Positions 19,925-30,515 are shown, numbered from the stretch's first letter. The stretch is DNA of 64,000 nt from Rhizobacter sp. (GCA_025350965.1 JANXWV010000015.1:1-64000); one strand, 5' to 3'. Notes: generated by a model not told the origin, from the sequence alone. Program-made: numbers and translations.

Positions 19925-21208
19925 ATGCAAGCATTCGTCCTGACCCTGCTGTTCGCGGCTGCGCTGCTGGCTTCACTGTCGGTGAAGTTCTGGCTCGCGA
20001 CCCGGCAGATGCGCCATGTCGTCACCCACCGGGGCGCCGTGCCTTCGGCGTTCACGTCCACCATCACCTTGGCCGCCCACCAGCGGGCGGCCGACTACAC
20101 GCTCGCGAAGGGCCGATTCGGCTTGTTGAGCATGGCCGTCAGTGCGGCAGTGCTGCTCGGCTGGACGCTGCTCGGCGGCATCGAGCAGCTCAACCAATGG
20201 TTGCTTGCCGGCGTGCAGCCGCGCTTCGGCAACATGGCCTACCAGCTCGCGTTGCTGACCTGTTTTGCGATCATCAGCGCCGTGTTGGACCTGCCCTTCG
20301 AGCTGTACAGCACCTTTCGCATCGAGCAGCGCTTCGGCTTCAACCGGATGACCTGGAAGCTCTACCTCGCCGACGCAGCGAAGGGCGCGCTCGTCACGGT
20401 GCTGATCGGTTTGCCGGTGGCCGCACTGATGCTGTGGATCATGGGTGCCGCCGGCAGCCTGTGGTGGTTGTGGGCGTGGGGCGCGTGGATGGCATTCAAC
20501 CTGCTGATCCTCGTGCTGTACCCGACCGTGATCGCGCCGCTGTTCAACACCTTCGAGCCGCTGGCCGATGAATCGCTGAAGGTTCGCGTGCAGGCGCTGA
20601 TGCAGCGCTGCGGCTTCGCGGCGAAAGGCCTGTTCGTGATGGACGGCAGCAAGCGCTCTGCCCATGCCAACGCCTACTTCACCGGCTTCGGCGCGGCCAA
20701 GCGGGTCGTGTTCTTCGACACGCTCCTGAACAAGCTGACGCCGGGCGAAGTCGAGGCGGTGCTGGCGCATGAGCTCGGCCACTTCAAGCACAAGCACGTC
20801 TTGAAGCGCATGGGATCGATGTTCGCGCTCAGCCTGGCTGGCTTCGCGCTGCTGGGCTGGCTCTCGGCGCAGCCGTGGTTCTTTGCCGGCCTGGGCGTCC
20901 GGCCTTCGATTGCGGCACCCGACGATGCGCTGGCGCTGCTGCTGTTCCTGCTGGCGATACCGGTCTTCGCGTTCTTTGTGTCGCCGCTGTTCGCGCAACT
21001 GTCGCGCAAGCATGAATTCCAGGCCGACGCGTATGCCTGCCAGCAATCCAGCGGCAATGACCTCGCTGCTGCGCTGCTCAAGCTGCACGAAGACAATGCG
21101 TCGACGTTGACTCCGGACCCGCTCTACGTGCGCTTCTACTACTCGCACCCACCGGCGTCGGAGCGCCTGGCAGCGCTCGCCCGATCACCCAGCACCCAAC
21201 CTGCCTGA
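19925..21208 (+). CDS. M48 family metallopeptidase (Ste24-like)
   Basis: VEAVLAHELGHFKHKHV (HExxH); ILVLYPTVIAPLFNTFEPL; multiple TM segments. Confidence 0.93.
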   Translation: MQAFVLTLLFAAALLASLSVKFWLATRQMRHVVTHRGAVPSAFTSTITLAAHQRAADYTLAKGRFGLLSMAVSAAVLLGWTLLGGIEQLNQWLLAGVQPRFGNMAYQLALLTCFAIISAVLDLPFELYSTFRIEQRFGFNRMTWKLYLADAAKGALVTVLIGLPVAALMLWIMGAAGSLWWLWAWGAWMAFNLLILVLYPTVIAPLFNTFEPLADESLKVRVQALMQRCGFAAKGLFVMDGSKRSAHANAYFTGFGAAKRVVFFDTLLNKLTPGEVEAVLAHELGHFKHKHVLKRMGSMFALSLAGFALLGWLSAQPWFFAGLGVRPSIAAPDDALALLLFLLAIPVFAFFVSPLFAQLSRKHEFQADAYACQQSSGNDLAAALLKLHEDNASTLTPDPLYVRFYYSHPPASERLAALARSPSTQPA

Positions 21209-21214
21209 CCCACC

Positions 21215-21547
21215 ATGAGCAACCTGCTGAGCCAACACTGCATGGCCCTCGAAGGCGGCGCGCCGATGAGCGACGCGGCCATCCACGACCACCTCGCCCA
21301 GGTCAGTGGCTGGCACTTCACGAACGGCGCCATCGAGAAGACCTACCCGTTCAAGAACTACCACGAGACAGTGGCATTCGTGAACGCACTGGCCTGGATC
21401 GCCCACACCGAAGACCACCACCCCGAGCTGAGCGTCAGCTACAGCCACTGCGTGGTGCGCTGGAACACCCATTCGGTGGGTGGCATCTCGATCAACGACT
21501 TCATCTGCGCCGCGAAAGTCGATGCACTCATTGCGTTCACCGCCTGA
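21215..21547 (+). CDS. 4a-hydroxytetrahydrobiopterin dehydratase
   Basis: WHFTNGAIEKTYPFKNYHETVAFVNALAWIAHTEDHHPELSVSY. Confidence 0.92.
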   Translation: MSNLLSQHCMALEGGAPMSDAAIHDHLAQVSGWHFTNGAIEKTYPFKNYHETVAFVNALAWIAHTEDHHPELSVSYSHCVVRWNTHSVGGISINDFICAAKVDALIAFTA

Positions 21548-21559
21548 CTTGGCGGCTCG

Positions 21560-22462
21560 TTGAGCAAGCACGCAGAGCTGGACACCGGCCTGGTGGTGGC
21601 CGGGCACGGCCGGCACTACATCGTCGAGTCACCCGAAGGCGTGCGCACCACCTGCCACCCGCGTGGCAAGAAGAGTGACTGCGTCGTCGGCGACCAGGTG
21701 CGCTGGCAGGTGACCGGCGACGAAGGCGTGATCGAACACGCCCTGCCGCGCCGCAACCTGCTGTTCCGGCAGGACGAGTGGAAGACCAAATCGTTCGCTG
21801 CGAACCTTGACCAACTGCTGGTGCTGGTGGCTGCGCAGCCGGTGTTCAGCGAATCGCAGCTGGCGCGGGCGCTGGTAGCCGCTGAAAGCGCCGGCATCCC
21901 CGCGCGCATCGTACTCAACAAGGCCGACCTGCCCTCCATCGACGCGGCGCGCGCGCGGTTGCTGCCCTACGCGGCGATGGGCGTCGACGTGATCGATGTC
22001 GCGATGAAGGCACGGCCCGATGAGGCGACGAACGCCATCCTGCCGCTGCTGCAAGACAAGGCCACGCTGGTGCTGGGCCCGAGCGGCACCGGCAAGAGCA
22101 CGCTGATCAACCTGCTCGCACCCGATGCGAAAGCGCAGATCGGCGACATCTCGATCGCGCTGAATTCCGGCCGCCACACGACCACATCGACCCAGTGGTA
22201 CTGGCTCGATGCGGAGCGCCGTTGCGGCCTGATCGACTCACCGGGCTTCCAGGAATTCGGTCTGCGGCAGATCGACGCGCAGCAACTCGCGATGCTGATG
22301 CCCGACCTGCGCAAGCATGCCGGCAACTGCAAGTTCTACAACTGTGCCCACCAGCACGAACCGGGCTGCGGGGTGCGGGATGCGCTGGCGCGGGGCGAAA
22401 TCAGCGAGTCGCGTTACCGCATCTACGGCGAGATCCTGGGCGAGCTGAGCCAGCGCCGCTGA
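21560..22462 (+). CDS. rsgA: Ribosome small-subunit-dependent GTPase A
   Basis: NKADLPS; LGPSGTGKSTLINLLAPDA; RHTTTSTQWYWL; CxxxNCxHxxxxGC: CKFYNCAHQHEPGC. Confidence 0.95.
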   Translation: MSKHAELDTGLVVAGHGRHYIVESPEGVRTTCHPRGKKSDCVVGDQVRWQVTGDEGVIEHALPRRNLLFRQDEWKTKSFAANLDQLLVLVAAQPVFSESQLARALVAAESAGIPARIVLNKADLPSIDAARARLLPYAAMGVDVIDVAMKARPDEATNAILPLLQDKATLVLGPSGTGKSTLINLLAPDAKAQIGDISIALNSGRHTTTSTQWYWLDAERRCGLIDSPGFQEFGLRQIDAQQLAMLMPDLRKHAGNCKFYNCAHQHEPGCGVRDALARGEISESRYRIYGEILGELSQRR

Positions 22463-22480
22463 GCCGGCGCACCTTCACCG

Positions 22481-23470
22481 CTACCCGACGAGGTTTGCCA
22501 GCGACAGCAGCGCCAGCAGCAGCATCCACAGCACCACCGAGCGCCAGACCAGCCCGACGATGCTGCTCAGGTGGCCCAGTTCCGGCGGCATGCCGGTGGT
22601 GGAGCCTTCAGCGACCACGGCGTCGGGCTCAGCGCCGGCCTCGAAGGTCTTGGAGCGGTCGGGTGTGACGCCGGGCGCGGCGTTGCCACCCAGTTGAACA
22701 CCCACCGCACCCGCTGCAGCAGCCAGGATGATGCCTTCGTTCGGGTGCTTCCACAGGCCCGCGTCGCGGCGCCAGCACGTCACGGCTTCTTCGAAGTTGC
22801 CGACCACCGCGAAGCCGAACGCGGTCAGCCGTGCGGGCACGAAGTCGAGCAGGTTGAACATGCGCTGCGACAGAGCCATGAGCTTGGCGTTCACTGGCGC
22901 ATCGATGGTGCGGCTCTTGAAGGCCCAGTAGCGGCTCGCGTACTCGGCCATGCGGTACAGGATGGCGCCGGCCGGGCCGAAGCCGAACGACGACAACAGC
23001 ACGAACCAGAAAAACACCCCGAACACGTGGCGGTGTGCGGCCAGCAGCGAGTGCTCGATCACGTGGCGCAGCAATTCGGTGCGCGGCAACTCGCTCGCAT
23101 CGAGGTGGCGCCACTCCGACAGCAGCTGCCGCGCGCGCGCCTCGTCGCCCCGGTCGAGCGCCTCGCGAATGTCGGTGAAGTAGTGGCTGAACTGCCGAAA
23201 GCCGAGAGTCAGGTACAGCGCGACCACGTCCCACACCAGCGCCAGCAGCAAGCTGAAATGGCTGATGGCAGCATGCAGACCCCATGCCGCCAGCGCCGGC
23301 AGCACCGCCGTGATCGACCAGACGATCCACGCATGCCGGTCACGCCCGGCGTCGAAATTGCGGCCGGTCCAGCGCATCCAGGCAGTCAACGCATCGTGCA
23401 CGACATTGCCCTGCGGCAACGGCTTCAATTGTTCGATGAGCAGTGCGAACAGGACGGCGAAGAAACTCAT
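22481..23470 (-). CDS. CobD/CbiB-family membrane protein
   Basis: MSFFAVLFALLIEQLKPLP...; GFGPAGAILYRMAEYASRYW; multi-TM; start taken from ORF track (+/-1 nt in my reading of the sequence). Confidence 0.75.
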   Translation of the reverse strand: MSFFAVLFALLIEQLKPLPQGNVVHDALTAWMRWTGRNFDAGRDRHAWIVWSITAVLPALAAWGLHAAISHFSLLLALVWDVVALYLTLGFRQFSHYFTDIREALDRGDEARARQLLSEWRHLDASELPRTELLRHVIEHSLLAAHRHVFGVFFWFVLLSSFGFGPAGAILYRMAEYASRYWAFKSRTIDAPVNAKLMALSQRMFNLLDFVPARLTAFGFAVVGNFEEAVTCWRRDAGLWKHPNEGIILAAAAGAVGVQLGGNAAPGVTPDRSKTFEAGAEPDAVVAEGSTTGMPPELGHLSSIVGLVWRSVVLWMLLLALLSLANLVG

Positions 23471-23501
23471 GCGGGCGGATGATACCGACGCCGGTTGCAG
23501 G

Positions 23502-24200
23502 CTAAGCCGAGAGGAAACGGTACAAGTTGCGCAGCATCGCCGCAGTCGCACCCCAGATGAAGTAGCGGCGCGGCGCGCCGGCCTCGTCGATGCAGTCGAA
23601 GGGCATCGACAGGAAGCGCCGCTGCACGCCGGCCACGTCGACCGCGTGCCAGCGGTGATGCCGCGGGTTCATCAGGAACGCAAGCGGCACCTCGAACACC
23701 TCGGCCACCTCGAACGGGTCGGCCTTCAGCGCGAAACCCGGCTGCACCAGCGCGACCACCGGTGTGACGATGAAGCCGGTGCCTGTTGTGTAGGTGGGCA
23801 TGGCGCCGATCACATCGACGAATGCGGGCGCAAGACCGATCTCCTCGTGCGCTTCACGCAGCGCTGTGGCGGCTGCATCGGCATCGGTGGGCTCACTGCG
23901 ACCGCCGGGGAAGCTGACTTGGCCGGGGTGGTCGGTCAGGTGGTCGGTGCGCTGGGTCAGCAGCACGGTCAGCGCCCCACCCGCCGCTGCAGGTACGAGC
24001 GCCACCAGCACTGATGCATGGGCTGCGGCGCGCTCGGTGAAGCGCGGCTCGGCAGTGATTTCGGGCACCCAGAGGGGCGGCGCAGTGAAGCGCTGGCGCA
24101 GCGCGGACGCCGACAGATCGTCGGGCGTGATCGCAGGCAGATGGTGATCCACCCCGAGTACCGGGAGTTTCTGCGGGTCGAAGCTCAGCGCCATGCGCAT
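23502..24200 (-). CDS. NUDIX CoA pyrophosphatase
   Basis: GQVSFPGGRSEPTDADAAATALREAHEEIGL Nudix box. Confidence 0.92.
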   Translation of the reverse strand: MRMALSFDPQKLPVLGVDHHLPAITPDDLSASALRQRFTAPPLWVPEITAEPRFTERAAAHASVLVALVPAAAGGALTVLLTQRTDHLTDHPGQVSFPGGRSEPTDADAAATALREAHEEIGLAPAFVDVIGAMPTYTTGTGFIVTPVVALVQPGFALKADPFEVAEVFEVPLAFLMNPRHHRWHAVDVAGVQRRFLSMPFDCIDEAGAPRRYFIWGATAAMLRNLYRFLSA

Positions 24201-24226
24201 GCCTTCCAGGTGGCCACGAAACGAAC

Positions 24227-24250
24227 AAGGCCGCCCGGTCGGGCGGCCTT
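24227..24250. terminator. Hairpin downstream of rplS
   Basis: aaggccgccc-ggtc-gggcggcctt perfect 10-bp stem. Confidence 0.7.
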
Positions 24251-24286
24251 GACTGGGAATCGCCTTGCGGCGATGCCGGCCTGGGG

Positions 24287-24640
24287 TCAGGCCAACTTTT
24301 CCTTGATGCGTGCCGACTTGCCGGAGCGGTCGCGCAGGTAGTACAGCTTGGCGCGGCGCACGTCGCCGCGGCGCTTGACTTCGATCGACGCGATCAGCGG
24401 GCTGTACAGCTGGAACGTGCGTTCCACGCCCTCGCCGCTGGAGACCTTGCGCACAATGAAGCTGGAATTCAAGCTGCGGTTGCGCTTGGCAATCACCACG
24501 CCTTCGAAAGCCTGAACGCGCTTGCGCGTGCCTTCGACCACGTTGACGCTGACGATCACGGTGTCACCCGGTGCGAACACCGGAATGGTCTTGTTGAGAC
24601 GGGTGATTTCTTCCCGCTCGAGGGTCTGGATCAAGTCCAT
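24287..24640 (-). CDS. rplS: 50S ribosomal protein L19
   Basis: [60 protein letters not shown]. Confidence 0.98.
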   Translation of the reverse strand: MDLIQTLEREEITRLNKTIPVFAPGDTVIVSVNVVEGTRKRVQAFEGVVIAKRNRSLNSSFIVRKVSSGEGVERTFQLYSPLIASIEVKRRGDVRRAKLYYLRDRSGKSARIKEKLA

Positions 24641-24739
24641 GGGTTCTCCAAATGATCGTGCCAGCGCGCTGGTTGTAGTGTGTTGAGCAGTGTGGTGAGC
24701 ACCGATGCTCTCGCGCAGCAGAGGATCGAACAGCCTTCG

Positions 24740-24745
24740 ATTATA
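24740..24745 (-). promoter_or_regulatory. Candidate internal promoter -10 (TATAAT) for rplS
   Basis: Minus strand gggtTATAATcg about 100 nt upstream of rplS start, overlapping the trmD stop; -35 weak. Confidence 0.4.
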
Positions 24746-25538
24746 ACCCGATGCTTGCCAGGTATTTCTCGTCGAGCCTGCTCAGGCGGCCTGCAGCGCG
24801 CGCCGATGCCAGCAAGTCGGGGCGCCTGCGAGCCGTCAGCTCCAGCGAGCGCTCGCGGCGCCAGCGGGCAATCTGCGCGTGGTGGCCCGACATCAGCTCG
24901 GCGGGCACCGCGAGGCCGTCTGCCGCCTCCGCATCCCCTGCACCGACCGCGCTGCTCGCGAGCACCTCGGGGCGGCTGTAGTGCGGGCAGTCGAGCAGGC
25001 CGTCCAGAGCCCCGTCGGAGAAGCTGTCTTGCTGGTGCGACTGCGCATCTCCCAGCACGCCGTCCTGCAGCCGGGCGACGCCGTCGAGCAAGGCCAGCGC
25101 GGGCAGTTCACCGCCCGAGAGCACGAAGTCGCCCAGGCTGAGTTCGAGATCGACATGGGCGTCGATGAAACGCTGGTCGATGCCTTCATAGCGGCCGCAC
25201 AGCAGCACCGCCCCGGCGCCCGCCGCGAACTCGCGCAGCAGCGCCTGGTCGATGCGGCGACCGGTCGGTGTGAAGTGAACCAGCGGCGCCGGCCCGGCCT
25301 CGGCCCGCGCGGTGCGGACCGCCTGCAGCGCGCGCGCCAGTGGCTCGAACAGCATCACCATGCCGGGCCCGCCGCCGAACGGCCGGTCGTCGACGCGGCG
25401 GTAGGTGTTGTCAGCGAAGTCGCGCAACTGCCAGAGCTTCACGTCGACTTGCCCCGACTCGAATGCGCGACGCGTGATGCCCTGCGTCAGGTGCGGCGCA
25501 AAGAGGTCGGGGAACAGCGTGATGACATCGAAGCGCAT
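24741..25538 (-). CDS. trmD: tRNA (guanine37-N1)-methyltransferase
   Basis: [63 protein letters not shown]. Confidence 0.97.
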   Translation of the reverse strand: MRFDVITLFPDLFAPHLTQGITRRAFESGQVDVKLWQLRDFADNTYRRVDDRPFGGGPGMVMLFEPLARALQAVRTARAEAGPAPLVHFTPTGRRIDQALLREFAAGAGAVLLCGRYEGIDQRFIDAHVDLELSLGDFVLSGGELPALALLDGVARLQDGVLGDAQSHQQDSFSDGALDGLLDCPHYSRPEVLASSAVGAGDAEAADGLAVPAELMSGHHAQIARWRRERSLELTARRRPDLLASARAAGRLSRLDEKYLASIGL

Positions 25539-25549
25539 TGCTGCCGGGG

Positions 25550-26182
25550 TCAGTAGTCGAGACCCCAATCGACGGTGATGCGGCGCTGCGCCAGGCTCAC
25601 GTCATCCACGTAAGCGGCAACGAACGGGATCAGGCGTTCGGCTTCTTCCGGTGCGCCCGGCACGAGTGCCACGCGCAGCACGCTGTGCGGGCCGGTGTCG
25701 AGCAGGCCGACGACCGAACCCAGCGGTTCGCCTTCGCGGTTCACCACCGTCAGGCCGATCAGGTCGACCCAATAGAACTCGTCCGGCCCGGCGGTCGGGA
25801 AGCTTGAACGGCCCACGAAAACGCGCGCGCCGCGCAGCGCTTCGGCGGCCGTTCGGTCCGGAACTTCCTGGGCGAGAGCCACGACCACGTCGCCGTGCTC
25901 CTTCGCCTGCGTGATCTTCAGCAGCGCGGGGAAGTCGCGGGCCACCGTGGCGGGGCGCGCAACGCCGGCCCTCTCGGAGGGCTTGAGATACCAGCGGCGT
26001 GTTGCGAACAGCGCCTGCGGGTCAGCGGCGAAAGGCTTGACCTTGATCCAGCCCTTCAGGCCCCATGCATCGACGATGCACCCGACTTCAATGGCGTCGG
26101 GTGGCCAATCGGCCGGCAGATCGCTTTGCCCGCTGGCCGGCTCGTTCACCGACTCGCGTGCGGCTGCGCTCACCACGGGCAT
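25550..26182 (-). CDS. rimM: Ribosome maturation factor RimM
   Basis: IEVGCIVDAWGLKGWIKVKPF; FPTAGPDEFYWVDLIGLTVVNREGEPLGSVVG; start ATG 26180-26182. Confidence 0.95.
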   Translation of the reverse strand: MPVVSAAARESVNEPASGQSDLPADWPPDAIEVGCIVDAWGLKGWIKVKPFAADPQALFATRRWYLKPSERAGVARPATVARDFPALLKITQAKEHGDVVVALAQEVPDRTAAEALRGARVFVGRSSFPTAGPDEFYWVDLIGLTVVNREGEPLGSVVGLLDTGPHSVLRVALVPGAPEEAERLIPFVAAYVDDVSLAQRRITVDWGLDY

Positions 26183-26207
26183 GCGCCAGAGCCAGCTGGA
26201 CAAATGA

Positions 26208-26456
26208 TCAGGCTGCGGCCTTGGCTTGTGCGAGCAGGCGTTGCACCGTGGGCGACAGCTGCGCACCGGTGCTGGCCCAGTGCTCGACGCGGTCGAAAGC
26301 CACGCGCAGCGGCTGCTCGGCGCCCGACGCCACCGGGTTGTAGAAGCCGACGCGCTCGATAAAGCGGCCGTCCCGGCGGGTGCGCGAATCGGCCACCACG
26401 ATGTTGAAGAAAGGGCGCTTCTTGGCGCCGCCGCGTGCAAGTCGAATGACGACCAT
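26208..26456 (-). CDS. rpsP: 30S ribosomal protein S16
   Basis: [41 protein letters not shown]. Confidence 0.97.
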   Translation of the reverse strand: MVVIRLARGGAKKRPFFNIVVADSRTRRDGRFIERVGFYNPVASGAEQPLRVAFDRVEHWASTGAQLSPTVQRLLAQAKAAA

Positions 26457-26662
26457 GATGTTTCCTTGAGGTTGCTTGAAGAGGCCTAGCGGGCGCCACC
26501 TTGCCCGGACACCGTGCCCGCCGTTGCCGTTGCCGTTGCGGTAACTGAGGGGCACGCAAGTGCAGTGGTCGCGTGAAACGTCGCCGTAGATACGCCAATC
26601 ACCCGACCGGCCAGCAACAAAACCACGCATTATAAACTCAGTGACAACGCCAAAGGAGTGTG

Positions 26663-27208
26663 ATGAGTTCGACCGCCCTGCTGATACGGCCGAGTACCGC
26701 TGCCGATGTGCCCGCACTGACCGCAATCTACAGCCACCACGTGCTGCACGGCACCGGCACGTTCGAGCTTGAAACACCCGACGATGTGGAGATGGGCCGC
26801 CGGCGTGACGACGTGCTCGCCAAAGGCCTGCCGTGGCTCGTCGCCGAGCGCGGCAGCGGCGTGCTCGGCTATGCCTATGCCAACCATTTCAAGCCGCGCC
26901 GCGCCTACCGCTTCTGCCTGGAAGACTCGATCTACATCGCACCCAGCGCGCAAGGCCAGGGCCTCGGGCGCCTTCTGCTGGCCGAGTTGATGGCGCGGTG
27001 CGAAGCGGCAGGAACCCGGCAGCTGATCGCCATCATCGGCGATTCGGCCAACCTGGGCTCCATCGGCGTGCACCGCACGCTTGGCTTCGAGCACGTGGGC
27101 ACCATGAAGGCGGCCGGCTGGAAGTTCGAGCGCTGGCTCGACGTGGTCGTGATGCAAAAGAGCCTCGGCCTCGGCGCCGGCGCCGTGCCCGTGGACGCCG
27201 CCGAGTGA
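26663..27208 (+). CDS. GNAT N-acetyltransferase (phosphinothricin acetyltransferase-like)
   Basis: [57 protein letters not shown]. Confidence 0.9.
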   Translation: MSSTALLIRPSTAADVPALTAIYSHHVLHGTGTFELETPDDVEMGRRRDDVLAKGLPWLVAERGSGVLGYAYANHFKPRRAYRFCLEDSIYIAPSAQGQGLGRLLLAELMARCEAAGTRQLIAIIGDSANLGSIGVHRTLGFEHVGTMKAAGWKFERWLDVVVMQKSLGLGAGAVPVDAAE

Positions 27209-27663
27209 TCGCCACCCGCGGTGCGTACAAGTCGAAGACGCTCGCGACGTGGATCGCACTCGCCGGCGGCAGCCTTGGGCTTCACCGCTTCTACCTGCAT
27301 GGCTTCGGGGACCGCTGGGGCTGGCTCTACCCGTTGCCCACGCTGATCGGTTTGTACGGTGTGCAGCGGATGCGCGCGCTCGGTGCCGACGACCACGTCG
27401 CGTGGGTGTGCATCCCGCTGCTCGGGCTGACGATGTCGGTGTCGATGATCTCGGCCATCGTCCATGGCCTGACGCCCGACGAAAACTGGAATGCGCACTT
27501 CAACCCTGACGGCCCGGCCCACCGGACCGGCTGGGCAACCATCTTCGGCGTGGTCGCGGCACTGGTGCTGGGCGCCGGCGTGCTGATGGCCACGCTCGCG
27601 TTCAGCGGCCAGCGCTACTTCGAGTACCAGGCCGAGGCCGAGTTGCGCAGCAGCCGCAAGTAG
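27205..27663 (+). CDS. TM2-domain-like membrane protein
   Basis: GTG start overlapping GNAT stop; KSKTLATWIALAGGSLGLHRFYLHGFGDRWGWL. Confidence 0.75.
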   Translation: MIATRGAYKSKTLATWIALAGGSLGLHRFYLHGFGDRWGWLYPLPTLIGLYGVQRMRALGADDHVAWVCIPLLGLTMSVSMISAIVHGLTPDENWNAHFNPDGPAHRTGWATIFGVVAALVLGAGVLMATLAFSGQRYFEYQAEAELRSSRK

Positions 27664-27678
27664 TTCGAACGAGGCGGG

Positions 27679-28692
27679 TCAGACGAACAATGCCAGGCTG
27701 ACCCAGTAGAAAACGCCCGCAACGAATGCGGTGGCCGGGATCGTGAAGATCCACGCCCAGACGATGTTGCCCGCCACGCCCCAGCGAACCGCCGAGGCAC
27801 GCCGCACCGAGCCCACGCCGACAATGGCGCCGGTGATGGTGTGCGTGGTGGACACCGGCACGCCCAACGCGGTGGCCAGGAAAAGGGTGATGGCCCCGCC
27901 TGTCTCGGCGCAGAAGCCGCCCACCGGCTTCAACTTCGTGATCTTCTGGCCCATGGTCTTGACGATGCGCCAGCCACCGAACATCGTGCCCAGACCGATG
28001 GCGATGTAGCAACACCAGATCACCCAGCTCGGCGGCAACTTGTCGCCGGCCGCGCTGTAGCCGGTGGCGATCAGCAGCATCCAGATGATGCCGATGGTCT
28101 TTTGCGCATCGTTGCCGCCATGGCCCAGGCTGTAGAGGCCAGCGGACACGAGCTGCAGCCGGCGAAACAGGTTGTCCACGCGCAGTGGCGACGTGTGCCG
28201 GCACAGCTGCGCAACCAGCACCATCAGCAGCGAGCCCAGCAGGAAGCCGAGCATCGGTGACAGGAAGATGAACAGCACCGTCTTGCCCACGCCGGCCGCG
28301 ATCAACGAGCCCGCGCCGGCCTTGGCGATGACCGCGCCGACGATCCCGCCGATCAACGCATGCGACGAGCTCGAAGGAATGCCGTACCACCAGGTCAGCA
28401 CGTTCCAGAACATCGCACCGATCAGCGCACCAAACACCACGTGGTGGTCCACCACGCCCGGCACCGCGATGCCCTTGCCCACAGTTGCCGCCACGTTCAG
28501 GTGGAAGATGGCGATGGCGACGACGTTGAAGAACGCTGCGAAGACGATGGCCTGCTGCGGCTTGAGAACACCTGTGGAAACAACCGTCGCGATCGAATTC
28601 GCGGCGTCGTGGAAGCCGTTCATGAAGTCGAACGCCACCGCAAGGACGACCAGCAGCGCGACGACCCAGAAGGCGGTCTGTACGGAACCCAT
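27679..28692 (-). CDS. pit: Inorganic phosphate transporter, Pit family
   Basis: FDFMNGFHDAANSIATVVSTGVL; GIPSSSSHALIGGIVGA; GVPVSTTHTITGAIVGVG. Confidence 0.96.
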   Translation of the reverse strand: MGSVQTAFWVVALLVVLAVAFDFMNGFHDAANSIATVVSTGVLKPQQAIVFAAFFNVVAIAIFHLNVAATVGKGIAVPGVVDHHVVFGALIGAMFWNVLTWWYGIPSSSSHALIGGIVGAVIAKAGAGSLIAAGVGKTVLFIFLSPMLGFLLGSLLMVLVAQLCRHTSPLRVDNLFRRLQLVSAGLYSLGHGGNDAQKTIGIIWMLLIATGYSAAGDKLPPSWVIWCCYIAIGLGTMFGGWRIVKTMGQKITKLKPVGGFCAETGGAITLFLATALGVPVSTTHTITGAIVGVGSVRRASAVRWGVAGNIVWAWIFTIPATAFVAGVFYWVSLALFV

Positions 28693-28712
28693 CGAAGCTC
28701 AGTCCGACGTGG

Positions 28713-29360
28713 TCATGAATTTTCGAGGACCACGCCCTCGATGAGGTTGGCCACGTCTTCGCAGCGGTCCGAAATCGACTCCAGCAGCTCGTAGATCGCC
28801 TTCAGCTTGATGAGTTCGCGAACGTCGTTCTCTTCGCGGAACAGCTTCGACATGGCCGAGCGCATCACGCGGTCGGCGTCGCTTTCCAGGCGGTCGATCT
28901 CCTCGCAGGTCTTGATTGCGGCCTCGGCCGCATCGGCCTGGCTGATCTTGGGCAACAGCGACACCGCGTGCTGTACCCGCTCGCAGCACTTGGCGCTCAG
29001 GTCGCCCAGGCGCAGCACGTCCTCGGTCATGGTGCGCACGTCGTAGAGCGACATGGTCTCGGTCGCGTCCTGCAGCAGGTCGAGGATGTCGTCCATCGCG
29101 TTGATCAACCCGTGGATCTGCTCGCGGTCGATGGGCGTGATGAAGGTCTTGTGCAGCAGCCGGTTCACCTCGGCCGTGATGCGGTCGGCCTGGCGCTCGG
29201 CATGGCCGACTTCGTTCGCGTACTTCTCGCGCAACTCCAGGTTGGCGTAGTTCTGGATCAGCAGGATGAACGAGCGCGCGCCGGCCACGATGTAGTCGCC
29301 ATGCTGGTTGAACAGCTCGAAAAAGTTGCCTTCACGCGGCAGCAGCTTGCCAAAGAGCAT
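28713..29360 (-). CDS. DUF47 family phosphate-transport accessory protein (PhoU-like)
   Basis: MLFGKLLPREGNFFELFNQHGDYIVAGA; FITPIDREQIHGLINAMDDILDLLQDATE; adjacent to pit. Confidence 0.93.
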   Translation of the reverse strand: MLFGKLLPREGNFFELFNQHGDYIVAGARSFILLIQNYANLELREKYANEVGHAERQADRITAEVNRLLHKTFITPIDREQIHGLINAMDDILDLLQDATETMSLYDVRTMTEDVLRLGDLSAKCCERVQHAVSLLPKISQADAAEAAIKTCEEIDRLESDADRVMRSAMSKLFREENDVRELIKLKAIYELLESISDRCEDVANLIEGVVLENS

Positions 29361-29468
29361 GTGTCGTTCCCATCGATTGAACCGCTTTGCAGCCCGTGTC
29401 ACGGAACTGTCATCAAAAGCGGCTGGCCGGGAGTGTAAGCGCCGCTCTCGGGCAATCGGGTCACGCCA

Positions 29469-30140
29469 TCAGCCGAACGGGATCTCGACGTGCGAGTTGA
29501 AGAACTCACGGCGGCCCCGAAACGCCGCCAGGCGCTGCAGCAGCTGGTCGAAGTCGGCGTCCACGTCCACCGGGTTGAAGTGGTCGGTGCCGAGCGCGAA
29601 CACGGGCGCGCCGTCATAGCCATGGAAGTACTCGACGTACGCGTCGCACAGCCGCTGTAGATAGGCGGACGACACGCCGTGCTCCATCGGAATCGAGCGC
29701 TTGTGCACGCGTTGCAGCAAGGTCGCGGGCGAAGCCTGCAGCCAGATCACGAGGTCGGGCTCGGCGACCTGCGGCGCGATCTGCGCGTACATCTGCGAGT
29801 AGAGCCGGAACTCGTCGTCGCTCAGGTTCAGGCGCGCGAACAGGCTGTCTTTCGCGAACAGGAAGTCGCTGACCAGGTGGCTCGCGAACATGCCCGGCTG
29901 CGCCACCGCCTGCATCTGCTTGACGCGCTGGAACAGGAAGAACAGCTGGGTCTGGAATGCGTAGCCGGGCATGTCGGCATAGAAGCGTTCGAGGAATGGG
30001 TTGTCCTCGGCCTGCTCGAGCAGCAGGTCGGCGCCCAGGCGCGCGGCGAGCTTGCGCGCCAGCGTGCTCTTGCCCACGCCGATGGGGCCTTCGATGGCGA
30101 TGGTTCTGAAGCGTTGCAGGCCGGCTTGCACGTCGTTCAC
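29469..30140 (-). CDS. Deoxynucleoside kinase
   Basis: IAIEGPIGVGKSTLARKLAARLGADLLLEQAEDNPFLERFYAD. Confidence 0.93.
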   Translation of the reverse strand: MNDVQAGLQRFRTIAIEGPIGVGKSTLARKLAARLGADLLLEQAEDNPFLERFYADMPGYAFQTQLFFLFQRVKQMQAVAQPGMFASHLVSDFLFAKDSLFARLNLSDDEFRLYSQMYAQIAPQVAEPDLVIWLQASPATLLQRVHKRSIPMEHGVSSAYLQRLCDAYVEYFHGYDGAPVFALGTDHFNPVDVDADFDQLLQRLAAFRGRREFFNSHVEIPFG

Positions 30141-30161
30141 AGCGCCTTCCTCTCAGCCTCT

Positions 30162-30515
30162 TCAGCCACGAAAAATGAAGTACACGGCGCCCACCATGCA
30201 CAGGCCCGCCCAGAGGAAGTCGAGCTTGAAGGGCTGGTCCATGTAGAGCATCGCGAATGGCACGAACACACCGAGGGTGATGACCTCCTGCGTGATCTTG
30301 AGCTGCGCCAGCGTCATGCCGCCAGCGAAGCCGATGCGGTTGCCGGGCACCTGCAACAGATACTCGAACAGCGCGATGCCCCAGCTCACGAGTGCGGCGG
30401 TGTACCACGGCTTGTCGGCCAGGTTCTTCAGGTGGCCGTACCAGGCGAACGTCATGAACACGTTCGATGCGATCAGCAGCAGAACCGTCTGCATGGGGGT
30501 GGACAACGCATTCAT
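30162..30515 (-). CDS. DUF486 / DMT-like small membrane protein
   Basis: LIASNVFMTFAWYGHLKNL; EYLLQVPGNRIGFAGGMTLAQLKITQEVITLGVFV. Confidence 0.88.
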   Translation of the reverse strand: MNALSTPMQTVLLLIASNVFMTFAWYGHLKNLADKPWYTAALVSWGIALFEYLLQVPGNRIGFAGGMTLAQLKITQEVITLGVFVPFAMLYMDQPFKLDFLWAGLCMVGAVYFIFRG

